Below, piece by piece: positions 1 through 5,373 of a DNA stretch of 5,915 nucleotides. The notes beneath the pieces are model-generated. The model saw nothing but the letters and a program-made list of their open reading frames with translations, was not told the origin of the DNA and ran no database searches. Both the position numbers and the translations under genes were made by a program. This stretch comes from an uncultured Lachnospiraceae bacterium (GTDB taxonomy: Bacteria > Bacillota > Clostridia > Lachnospirales > Lachnospiraceae). How positions within the stretch are numbered: position 1 is the first letter of the stretch; each line of letters opens with the position of its first letter. The stretch spans positions 1 to 5,915 of the forward strand of contig CAJUDS010000008.1 of the NCBI GenBank assembly GCA_910585345.1. The letters are read 5' to 3'.

Positions 1-37
1 CACTTAGCGAGGTACTTTCGAGCTTAGTGCGAAAGTC

Positions 38-171
38 GTTCTTTGAGCTTAGTGAGGTAGTTTCGAACTTAGCGAAAAGAACAAACCCGGTACACTTAGC
101 GAGGTAGTTTCGAGCTTAGTGCGGATGCATAGAACACTTGACGAGGTAGTGACGAGTCTAGTGAGAAAGCA
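38..171 (+). repeat. 134-bp tandem repeat, copy 1
   Basis: Begins GTTCTTTGAGC and ends GAGAAAGCA. It contains three hairpins: 38-82, with an outer stem GTTCTTT/AAAGAAC; 93-121, with arms CACTTAGC/GCTTAGTG; and 135-163, with arms CACTTGAC/GTCTAGTG. Spacers are AAACCCGGTA (83-92) and CGGATGCATAGAA (122-134). It differs from copy 2 at only two sites: G60 versus C194 in a hairpin loop, and C95 versus T229 in a stem. Confidence 0.95.
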
Positions 172-305
172 GTTCTTTGAGCTTAGTGAGGTACTTTCGA
201 ACTTAGCGAAAAGAACAAACCCGGTACATTTAGCGAGGTAGTTTCGAGCTTAGTGCGGATGCATAGAACACTTGACGAGGTAGTGACGAGTCTAGTGAGA
301 AAGCA
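172..305 (+). repeat. 134-bp tandem repeat, copy 2
   Basis: Direct tandem copy of 38-171, 132 of 134 bases identical, with no spacer between copies. Its hairpins fall at 172-216, 227-255 and 269-297. The stem change C95 to T229 turns a C-G pair into a T(U)-G wobble, so the + strand RNA stem is kept. It is followed at 306 by GTTCTTTGAGC, the start of a third copy that quickly diverges. The near identity points to recent duplication or to gene conversion. Confidence 0.95.
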
Positions 306-369
306 GTTCTTTGAGCATAACAAGGTATCAACATTCCTGAAACGGAAGATCTGAAAATATATATTATAT

Positions 370-375
370 AGGAGG
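370..375 (+). promoter_or_regulatory. Ribosome binding site of rplF
   Basis: AGGAGG lies 7 nt before the rplF ATG, directly after an AT-rich stretch (354-370). It is an almost perfect match to the anti-Shine-Dalgarno sequence, so L6 translation probably starts independently of any upstream gene. Confidence 0.85.
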
Positions 376-382
376 TACGGGC

Positions 383-925
383 ATGTCACGTATAGGAAGA
401 ATGCCAATCGCAATTCCTGCGGGCGTTACTGTAGAAGTTGCAGAAAATAATAAAGTGACTGTAAAAGGTCCTAAAGGGACTCTGGAAAGAGTATTGCCAT
501 CTGAGATGGAAATCAAGGTAGAAGGCGCTGAAGTTGTTGTTTCCAGACCGAACGATTTGAAGAAAATGAAATCCCTGCATGGATTGACGAGAACATTGAT
601 TCATAATATGGTAGTCGGTGTAACGGAAGGTTTCCAGAAGAAGCTGGAAGTAAACGGTGTAGGTTACAGAGCGGCAAAATCAGGCAAAAAATTAACCTTA
701 TCTTTGGGATATTCACATCCGGTGGAAATGGAAGATCCGGAAGGTATCGAAAGTGTTCTTGAAGGTCAGAACGTGATCATCGTCAAGGGCATTGATAAAG
801 AAAAAGTTGGCCAATTCGCAGCTGAAATCAGAGACAAGAGAAGGCCGGAGCCTTATAAGGGCAAGGGTATTAAGTATGCTGATGAAGTGATCAGACGTAA
901 AGTTGGTAAGACTGGTAAAAAATAA
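383..925 (+). CDS. rplF: 50S ribosomal protein L6 (uL6)
   Basis: L6 binds 23S rRNA in the large subunit, near the stalk base and the sarcin-ricin region where the translation GTPases act. The protein is 180 aa, normal for bacterial L6, and opens with the familiar MSRIGRMPIAIPAGV. It has the two-lobed L6 layout: an N-terminal lobe with VKGPKGTL (27-34) and a second lobe from about residue 85 with NGVGYRA (91-97). The C-terminal family signature PEPYKGKGIKY is at 155-165, followed by a basic tail. The start is fixed by AGGAGG 7 nt upstream. rplR follows after a short gap. The one oddity is the long repeat-filled region upstream, where rpsH would normally be close. Identity is certain from the family motifs. 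Confidence 0.98.
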   Translation: MSRIGRMPIAIPAGVTVEVAENNKVTVKGPKGTLERVLPSEMEIKVEGAEVVVSRPNDLKKMKSLHGLTRTLIHNMVVGVTEGFQKKLEVNGVGYRAAKSGKKLTLSLGYSHPVEMEDPEGIESVLEGQNVIIVKGIDKEKVGQFAAEIRDKRRPEPYKGKGIKYADEVIRRKVGKTGKK

Positions 926-930
926 GAGAT

Positions 931-936
931 AAGGAG
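931..936 (+). promoter_or_regulatory. Ribosome binding site that decides the rplR start
   Basis: AAGGAG sits 3 nt before the ATG at 940 but 9 nt before the ATG at 946. The second spacing is workable and the first is too tight, which favours 946 as the rplR start. Confidence 0.65.
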
Positions 937-945
937 AGTATGAAA

Positions 946-1314
946 ATGGTTAACAAGGAATCAAGATCGAAAGTTCGCAGAAAAAAACACATGAAAATAC
1001 GTAACCGTTTCAGTGGTACTGCCCAGAGACCGCGCTTAGCTGTGTTCAGAAGCAATAATCACATGTATGCTCAAATTATTGACGATACAGTTGGAAATAC
1101 TTTAGTTGCTGCCTCCACGCTTGAAAAAAGTGTAAAGGCGGAGCTGGAAAAAACCAATAACGTTGATGCGGCAGCATATCTCGGCACAGTGATTGCAAAG
1201 AGAGCAATAGAAAAAGGCATTGAAGAGGTTGTCTTTGACAGAGGCGGCTTTATATATCAGGGAAAAATTGCAGCGTTAGCTGAGGCAGCCAGAGAAGCTG
1301 GCCTGAAATTCTAG
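946..1314 (+). CDS. rplR: 50S ribosomal protein L18 (uL18)
   Basis: L18 binds 5S rRNA, together with L5, and helps dock it in the central protuberance of the 50S subunit. The chosen start gives 122 aa, the usual length, beginning MVNKESRSKVRRKKH. An in-frame ATG at 940 would add only Met-Lys, but it lies just 3 nt after the Shine-Dalgarno sequence. The N-terminus is strongly basic (residues 4-21). The core signature RLAVFRSNNHMYAQIIDD is at 30-47. The C-terminal block, FDRGGFIYQGK (97-107) and AAREAGLKF (114-122), is classic L18. It lies 20 nt after rplF and 18 nt before rpsE, clearly cotranscribed. No oddities are seen. Confidence 0.96.
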   Translation: MVNKESRSKVRRKKHMKIRNRFSGTAQRPRLAVFRSNNHMYAQIIDDTVGNTLVAASTLEKSVKAELEKTNNVDAAAYLGTVIAKRAIEKGIEEVVFDRGGFIYQGKIAALAEAAREAGLKF

Positions 1315-1332
1315 GAAAGGAAGAAGGATAGC

Positions 1333-1842
1333 ATGAAGAATACAATCATAGATGTAAGCCAGTTAGAGTTAAATGATAAAGTCGTTGCCATCAAGCGTGT
1401 AACAAAGACTGTAAAAGGCGGCCGCAACATGCGTTTTACAGCTTTGGTAGTAGTTGGCGACGGCAATGGGCATGTAGGCGCTGGACTTGGCAAGGCTGTG
1501 GAAATTCCTGAGGCAATTCGTAAAGGAAAAGAAGATGCAATGAAACATATTATTACCGTTGCACTTGACGAGAATCATTCTATTACACATGACTTTATAG
1601 GAAAATACGGTTCGGCCAGTGTTCTTTTGAAGAGAGCAGCAGCAGGTACCGGTATTATTGCAGGCGGTCCTGCCCGTAATGTATGCGAGCTTGCAGGCAT
1701 TAAGAATATCCGTACAAAGTGTCTGGGTTCCAACAACAAACAGAATGTTGTACTTGCCACAATCGAAGGTCTGCGTCAGTTAAAGACTCCTGAAGAGGTA
1801 GCCAGAAACCGTGGAAAGTCTGTGGAAGAGATTTTAGGGTAA
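1333..1842 (+). CDS. rpsE: 30S ribosomal protein S5 (uS5)
   Basis: S5 is a small-subunit protein that, with S3 and S4, lines the mRNA entry channel and affects decoding accuracy. The 169-aa product has an N-terminal double-stranded-RNA-binding-type S5 domain. It carries the loop KRVTKTVKGGRNMRF (21-35), the region where spectinomycin resistance changes map in other bacteria; here it looks like the ordinary wild-type form. GDGNGHVGAGLGKA (42-55) and the C-terminal-domain motif TGIIAGGPARNVCELAGI (106-123) follow. Purine-rich AAGGAAG lies 9 nt before the ATG. The last codon and stop overlap the Shine-Dalgarno sequence of rpmD, so the two genes are probably coupled. Length and motifs leave little doubt. 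Confidence 0.98.
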   Translation: MKNTIIDVSQLELNDKVVAIKRVTKTVKGGRNMRFTALVVVGDGNGHVGAGLGKAVEIPEAIRKGKEDAMKHIITVALDENHSITHDFIGKYGSASVLLKRAAAGTGIIAGGPARNVCELAGIKNIRTKCLGSNNKQNVVLATIEGLRQLKTPEEVARNRGKSVEEILG

Positions 1843-1855
1843 GGAGGAAACCGGA

Positions 1856-2038
1856 ATGGCAAATACATTAAAAGTGACTTTGGTAAAATCTCCGATCGGC
1901 GCAGTCCCGAAGCACAAAAAGACTGTTGAAGCAATGGGCCTTCGAAAGCTCAATAAAACAGTGGAGCTGCCGGACAATGATGCAACCAGAGGCATGATCA
2001 AACAAGTGGAATATATGTTGAAAGTGGAAGAAGCATAA
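1856..2038 (+). CDS. rpmD: 50S ribosomal protein L30 (uL30)
   Basis: L30 is a small protein of the large subunit that is absent from some bacterial lineages. This one is 60 aa, the standard bacterial length. It shows the L30 core KVTLVKSPIGAVPKHKKTV (6-24) followed by GLRKLNKTVELPDN (28-41) and a final helix GMIKQVEYMLKV (46-57). AAGGAGG at 1841-1847 overlaps the rpsE stop codon and sits 8 nt before the ATG. Translation ends with two consecutive in-frame stops, TAA then TAG (2036-2041), which guard against readthrough. Its place between rpsE and rplO is the canonical one. Confidence 0.97.
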   Translation: MANTLKVTLVKSPIGAVPKHKKTVEAMGLRKLNKTVELPDNDATRGMIKQVEYMLKVEEA

Positions 2039-2059
2039 TAGCAATAAGGAGGTGTCAGC

Positions 2060-2500
2060 ATGGATTTATCCAATTTAAGACCGGCAGAAGGTTCAAAACA
2101 CAGTGATAATTTCAGACGTGGCCGTGGACACGGTTCAGGAAATGGCAAGACAGCCGGAAAAGGACACAAAGGCCAAAAGGCCCGTTCCGGCGCATCAAGG
2201 CCAGGTTTTGAAGGTGGTCAGATGCCGTTATACAGACGTATTCCCAAGAGAGGTTTTACGAACAGGAATACAAAAGAAATTGTAGCGATTAATTTATCGG
2301 CATTAGAAAGATTTGATGACGGCGCTACCGTTGACGTAGATGCATTGATCACAGCAGGAGTTGTAAAAAATCCCAGAGACGGAGTGAAGATCCTCGGAAA
2401 CGGAGAATTTACCAAGAAGCTCAATGTGAAAGCAAATGCATTCAGTGCATCTGCCAAAGAAAAGATTGAGGCGCTTGGTGGAACAGCAGAGGTGATTTAA
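2060..2500 (+). CDS. rplO: 50S ribosomal protein L15 (uL15)
   Basis: L15 binds 23S rRNA and takes part in later assembly steps of the large subunit. The 146-aa protein has the long basic, glycine-rich N-terminal extension typical of the family, GRGHGSGNGKTAGKGHKGQK (21-40). This is followed by GFEGGQMPLYRRIPKRGF (49-66) and the globular C-terminal domain with the signature VKILGNGEF...AFSASAKEKIEALGG (109-142). AAGGAGGT (2046-2053) precedes the ATG. The stop TAA shares its last A with the secY start codon (TAATG), a sign of translational coupling to secY. Confidence 0.98.
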   Translation: MDLSNLRPAEGSKHSDNFRRGRGHGSGNGKTAGKGHKGQKARSGASRPGFEGGQMPLYRRIPKRGFTNRNTKEIVAINLSALERFDDGATVDVDALITAGVVKNPRDGVKILGNGEFTKKLNVKANAFSASAKEKIEALGGTAEVI

Positions 2501-3813
2501 TGCTGAAAACACTGAAAAATGCGTTTAAAGTGAAAGAGATCAGAAATAAGATTTTATATACACTGGCGATGTTAGTTGTGATCCGTCTGGGATCACAGCT
2601 TCCGATACCGGGTGTAAACAGACACTATTTTGCAGACTGGTTTGCGGCACAGACAGGCGACGCGTTTAACTTTTTTGATGCTTTTACAGGCGGTTCATTT
2701 TTGAACATGTCTGTATTTGCATTGAATATTACGCCATATATCACTTCTTCCATTATCATCCAGCTTTTAACGATTGCGATTCCCAAGCTGGAAGAGATGC
2801 AGAAAGACGGTGAGGATGGAAGAAAGAAACTGGTATCGATTACCCGCTATGTGACGATTGCGCTTGCGCTGATAGAGTCGATTGCCATGGCAGTGGGCTT
2901 TGGAAGATCCGGACTTTTGGAAGAATTCAATGCCTTGAATATTATTTCTGTTGTATGCGCTCTTGTGGCAGGCAGCGCGCTGTTAATGTGGATTGGCGAA
3001 AGAATTACAGAGAACGGTGTGGGAAATGGGATTTCCATCGTACTTGTCATTAATATTGTATCCCGACTGCCGCAGGATTTTGCGGGATTATATCAGCAGT
3101 TTGTAAAAGGGAAAGCGATCGCCATAGGAGTAGTCTCCGCAGCGGTTATTTTAGCGATTATTATCGGTATGGTGGTTCTCGTTGTTTTGTTGAATGACGG
3201 TACACGCAAGATTCCGGTACAGTATGCGAAAAAAATCCAGGGCAGGAAGATGGTTGGCGGGCAGACCCAGACGATTCCTTTAAAAATCAATACGTCGGGT
3301 GTCATTCCGATTATCTTTGCTTCTTCTTTAATGCAGTTTCCGATTATTATCTGTTCTTTTGCCGGATATCAGGGAACTGGCTTCTGGGGGGAGATATTGA
3401 AGGGATTAAACTCAGGCAACTGGTGTAATCCAGCGCAGCTGAAATATTCCTTAGGCCTGGTTGTCTATATTATCCTGGTAATCTTTTTTGCTTATTTTTA
3501 CACATCGATTACGTTCAACCCCCTGGAGGTTGCGAATAACATGAAGAAACAGGGTGGTTTTATTCCGGGAATCAGACCTGGCCGACCAACCAGTGATTAT
3601 CTGACCAAGATTTTGAACTATATTATCTTTATCGGTGCATGTGGGCTTACCATTGTGGCGGTTATTCCGTTTTTCTTTAATGGTGTATTCCATGCCAGTG
3701 TTTCTTTTGGAGGGACGAGCCTGATTATTATCGTAAGCGTAATTCTGGAGACGATTAAACAGGTTGAATCGCAGATGCTGGTTCGTAATTACAAAGGATT
3801 TTTGAATGACTGA
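2500..3813 (+). CDS. secY: Preprotein translocase channel subunit SecY
   Basis: SecY forms the protein-conducting channel in the cytoplasmic membrane, working with SecE, SecG and the SecA motor or the ribosome. The 437-aa product shows ten hydrophobic segments, at roughly residues 17-37, 66-92, 115-134, 146-166, 177-195, 206-231, 266-288, 317-337, 366-392 and 402-420. Recognisable SecY motifs are ITPYITSSIIIQLL (77-90), ERITENGVGNGISI (167-180), the cytosolic loop TRKIPVQYAKKIQGRK (235-250), and GGFIPGIRPGRPT (352-364). R359 in the last of these matches the conserved arginine of the SecA/ribosome-contact loop (R357 in E. coli). The tail LVRNYKGFL (427-435) is also typical. It starts inside the rplO stop codon, with AGGTGA 4 nt upstream, so it relies on coupled translation. 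It is complete, with no frameshift. Confidence 0.98.
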   Translation: MLKTLKNAFKVKEIRNKILYTLAMLVVIRLGSQLPIPGVNRHYFADWFAAQTGDAFNFFDAFTGGSFLNMSVFALNITPYITSSIIIQLLTIAIPKLEEMQKDGEDGRKKLVSITRYVTIALALIESIAMAVGFGRSGLLEEFNALNIISVVCALVAGSALLMWIGERITENGVGNGISIVLVINIVSRLPQDFAGLYQQFVKGKAIAIGVVSAAVILAIIIGMVVLVVLLNDGTRKIPVQYAKKIQGRKMVGGQTQTIPLKINTSGVIPIIFASSLMQFPIIICSFAGYQGTGFWGEILKGLNSGNWCNPAQLKYSLGLVVYIILVIFFAYFYTSITFNPLEVANNMKKQGGFIPGIRPGRPTSDYLTKILNYIIFIGACGLTIVAVIPFFFNGVFHASVSFGGTSLIIIVSVILETIKQVESQMLVRNYKGFLND

Positions 3814-3833
3814 TCAGAAGACTTATAGGGCTT

Positions 3834-3859
3834 GGGACAGGGCGCGGATGCACTGTCCC
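3834..3859 (+). other. Hairpin in the secY-adk spacer
   Basis: GGGACAG (3834-3840) pairs with CTGTCCC (3853-3859), seven perfect base pairs. Further G-C and C-G pairs are possible inside after a G-A mismatch, around a CGGA loop. No T-run follows, so it does not look like an intrinsic terminator. It may instead be an mRNA processing or stability structure, or only a weak pause. It lies 16 nt before the adk ribosome binding site. Confidence 0.6.
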
Positions 3860-3890
3860 TGAGTCTGTCGCATTTGGAGGAAGAGTAAAT

Positions 3891-4535
3891 ATGAAAATAA
3901 TTATGTTAGGCGCCCCGGGAGCAGGCAAAGGAACACAGGCAAAAATGATTGCAGATAAATATGGTGTTCCGCATGTTTCTACTGGAGATATTTTCAGGGC
4001 CAATATTAAAGAAGGTACGGAACTGGGAAAAGAGGCTAAATCCTATATGGATCAGGGGCTTTTGGTTCCGGACGAACTGACAGTAAAGATATTGCTTGAC
4101 AGAGTCGCTAAAGAAGACTGTATGAATGGTTATGTACTGGATGGCTTTCCGCGTACAATTCCGCAGGCGGAGGTGCTTGAAAAAGCGCTTGCGGAGCTGG
4201 GAGACAATATCGATTATGCCATTGATGTGGATGTCCCGGATGAAAATATCGTTAACAGAATGTCCGGCAGGCGTGCCTGCACGGAATGCGGCGCCACCTA
4301 TCATATTGTACATATCCCGCCGAAAACCGAAGGCGTATGCGACAAATGTGGAAAAGAACTTGTACTGCGGGACGATGATAAACCGGAAACGGTAGGCAGG
4401 CGTCTGAGCGTATATCATGAGCAGACACAGCCTTTGATTGATTTTTATAGCAAGAAAGGTATTTTAAAGACGATTGACGGGACGGCGGATATGCGTGACG
4501 TGTTCGCAGCAATCATTCAGATATTAGGAGAGTAG
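3891..4535 (+). CDS. adk: Adenylate kinase, zinc-type LID
   Basis: This cytoplasmic enzyme catalyses ATP + AMP <-> 2 ADP and balances adenine nucleotides. The 214-aa protein is the long form. It has a P-loop GAPGAGKGTQ (7-16), the AMP-binding region TGDIFRANIKEGTELGK (31-47), DGFPRT with R89 (84-89), and R123 and R127 at the hinge into the LID. The LID (about 126-163) carries C130-x2-C133 and C150-x2-C153, the four-cysteine zinc site common in Gram-positive enzymes; E. coli lacks it. The region DDDKPETVGRRL (161-172) supplies the LID-side arginines. GGAGG (3876-3880) lies 10 nt upstream. Gaps of 77 nt before and 63 nt after, each with a hairpin, set it apart from the tightly packed neighbours, but it is probably still part of the same transcript. 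Confidence 0.98.
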   Translation: MKIIMLGAPGAGKGTQAKMIADKYGVPHVSTGDIFRANIKEGTELGKEAKSYMDQGLLVPDELTVKILLDRVAKEDCMNGYVLDGFPRTIPQAEVLEKALAELGDNIDYAIDVDVPDENIVNRMSGRRACTECGATYHIVHIPPKTEGVCDKCGKELVLRDDDKPETVGRRLSVYHEQTQPLIDFYSKKGILKTIDGTADMRDVFAAIIQILGE

Positions 4536-4559
4536 ACGGGAAGGGATACTTCCCAGTCT
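4534..4559 (+). other. Hairpin at the adk stop and adk-map spacer
   Basis: AGAC-GGGAAG (4534-4543) pairs with CTTCCC-GTCT (4549-4554 and 4556-4559), with one bulged A at 4555 and a five-base loop GGATA. The stem includes two bases of the adk stop codon TAG. There is no T-tract after it, so termination is unlikely; an RNA stability or processing role is a guess. The pairing itself is clear. Confidence 0.6.
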
Positions 4560-4584
4560 GCCCAAATGACGAAGCAGGTGTGTC

Positions 4585-4590
4585 AGGAGG
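4585..4590 (+). promoter_or_regulatory. Ribosome binding site that decides the map start
   Basis: AGGAGG, followed directly by another AGG, lies 8 nt before the ATG at 4599. The upstream in-frame ATG at 4566 has no such site, and its extra 11 residues would be translated across this sequence, so 4599 is the better start. Confidence 0.85.
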
Positions 4591-4598
4591 AGGAAAAG

Positions 4599-5363
4599 AT
4601 GGCCGTATCGATTAAGTCTGCAAGAGAGATTGCATTGATGCGTGAATCGTGCAGATTGTTGGAAGATGTGTTTTCCAAACTGGAAAAGGCGGTAAAGCCG
4701 GGGATTTCAACAAAAGACATTGACCGTTTGGGGGAAAAACTGATCAGAGAACATGGATGTGAACCGAATTTCCTGCATTATAACGGATATCCGGCTTCTA
4801 TTTGTGTTTCCGTGAATGATGAAGTGGTGCATGGCATTCCGCATCAGGCTCATATTCTGCAGGAAGGGGATATTGTCAGTCTGGATGCGGGGCTGATTTA
4901 CAAAGGATATCATTCTGATATGGCAAGGACTTTTGGCGTGGGAGAAATTTCGGAAGATGCCAGAAAACTGATTGCGGTAACAAGACAGAGTTTTTTTGAA
5001 GGGATTCGGATGGCCAGAGCCGGCAATCATCTGTACGATATTTCCAATGCAATTGATGCCTGTGTGACACCTCACGGTTATGGTATTGTTCGTGATCTGG
5101 TGGGACACGGAATCGGCACGCGTCTTCATGAAGACCCGCAGATCCCGAATTTTGCACAGAGGAAAAAGGGAATGCTGCTGCGTGCCGGCATGACGCTTGC
5201 CATAGAGCCTATGATTAACATGGGGCGGGCAGATGTGGAATGGCTGGATGACGATTGGACGGTGGTAACGGAGGATGGCTCTTTATCCGCCCATTATGAG
5301 AATACGATACTGGTAACAGATGGAGAACCAGAAATTTTGACGATGAGCGGAATATGTGAATAG
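4599..5363 (+). CDS. map: Methionine aminopeptidase, type I
   Basis: This enzyme removes the initiator methionine from nascent proteins when the second residue is small, using a two-metal centre. The chosen start gives 254 aa, beginning MAVSIKSAREIALMRES, the usual type I opening. All active-site residues are present and match the E. coli numbering minus one: H78 in VVHGIP, D96 in SLDAG, D107 in HSDMART, H170 in GHGIG, H177 in LHEDP, E203 in AIEPM and E234 in HYENT. There is no N-terminal zinc-finger extension and no type II insertion. An upstream in-frame ATG at 4566 would add 11 unconserved residues over the ribosome binding site and is not preferred. Location after secY and adk is standard for Firmicutes. 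Confidence 0.97.
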   Translation: MAVSIKSAREIALMRESCRLLEDVFSKLEKAVKPGISTKDIDRLGEKLIREHGCEPNFLHYNGYPASICVSVNDEVVHGIPHQAHILQEGDIVSLDAGLIYKGYHSDMARTFGVGEISEDARKLIAVTRQSFFEGIRMARAGNHLYDISNAIDACVTPHGYGIVRDLVGHGIGTRLHEDPQIPNFAQRKKGMLLRAGMTLAIEPMINMGRADVEWLDDDWTVVTEDGSLSAHYENTILVTDGEPEILTMSGICE

Positions 5364-5366
5364 GGG
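5362..5366 (+). promoter_or_regulatory. Ribosome binding site of the KOW gene
   Basis: AGGGG overlaps the map stop codon (TAG, 5361-5363) and is 7 nt before the ATG at 5374. It supports 5374 over an upstream in-frame GTG at 5356, which lies inside the end of map and has no clear ribosome binding site. Confidence 0.6.
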
Positions 5367-5373
5367 TTATGAC

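Larger units (their letters stand above)
1..326 (+). repeat. Tandem array of imperfect palindromes upstream of rplF
   Basis: This gene-free stretch consists of seven short palindromes centred near positions 15, 60, 107, 149, 194, 241 and 283, so about 45 bp apart (45, 47, 42, 45, 47, 42). Three consecutive palindromes make a 134-bp unit (38-171) that is repeated at 172-305. A further partial unit lies on the left (1-37, cut by the window edge), and a decaying start of a third copy lies on the right (exact at 306-316, fading by about 326). Each palindrome has a core like GAGGTAGTTTCGA between arms such as CACTTAGC and GCTTAGTG, with a T-T mismatch in the middle of the stem. No convincing ORF, promoter or terminator is seen here. 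By spc operon convention the array lies between rpsH and rplF, where the gap is normally short. The repeats are seen directly; their nature (structured RNA, REP-like or MITE-like DNA) is unknown. Confidence 0.93.

Noticed and set aside
38..82. Kink-turn motif
   Set aside because: Tandem G-A pairs are present, but the three-base bulge that defines a kink-turn is missing; the GA/GA steps are symmetric.
1..326. CRISPR array
   Set aside because: Regular spacing of about 45 bp suggests it, but the units are variable palindromes, the spacers between them are themselves repeated in both 134-bp copies, and no unique spacers exist.
311..370. Promoter for rplF
   Set aside because: TTGAGC at 311-316 has no suitable -10 box at 16-18 nt. 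TATATT at 360-365 has only CTGAAA as -35 and would start transcription on top of the ribosome binding site. Too weak to call.
1..382. Insertion sequence or transposase remnant
   Set aside because: No reading frame resembling a transposase, no clear terminal inverted repeats and no target-site duplication can be seen within the window.
183..413. A 76-residue reading frame on the minus strand over the repeats
   Set aside because: It runs through the repeat array and into rplF in antisense, has no ribosome binding site or recognisable domain, and the open frame is a by-product of the repeat.
3802..3829. Internal promoter before adk
   Set aside because: TTGAAT with TATAGG 16 nt downstream matches only 4 of 6 bases at each box and overlaps the end of secY; in an AT-rich region this is expected by chance.
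3834..3880. Intrinsic terminator after secY
   Set aside because: The stem is good, but the following bases are TGAGTCTG with no T-run, and adk is expected to be cotranscribed.
3906..4418. Long antisense reading frame opposite adk (170 residues)
   Set aside because: It is a shadow of adk: no start signal, no recognisable domain, and the sense strand has every adenylate kinase motif.
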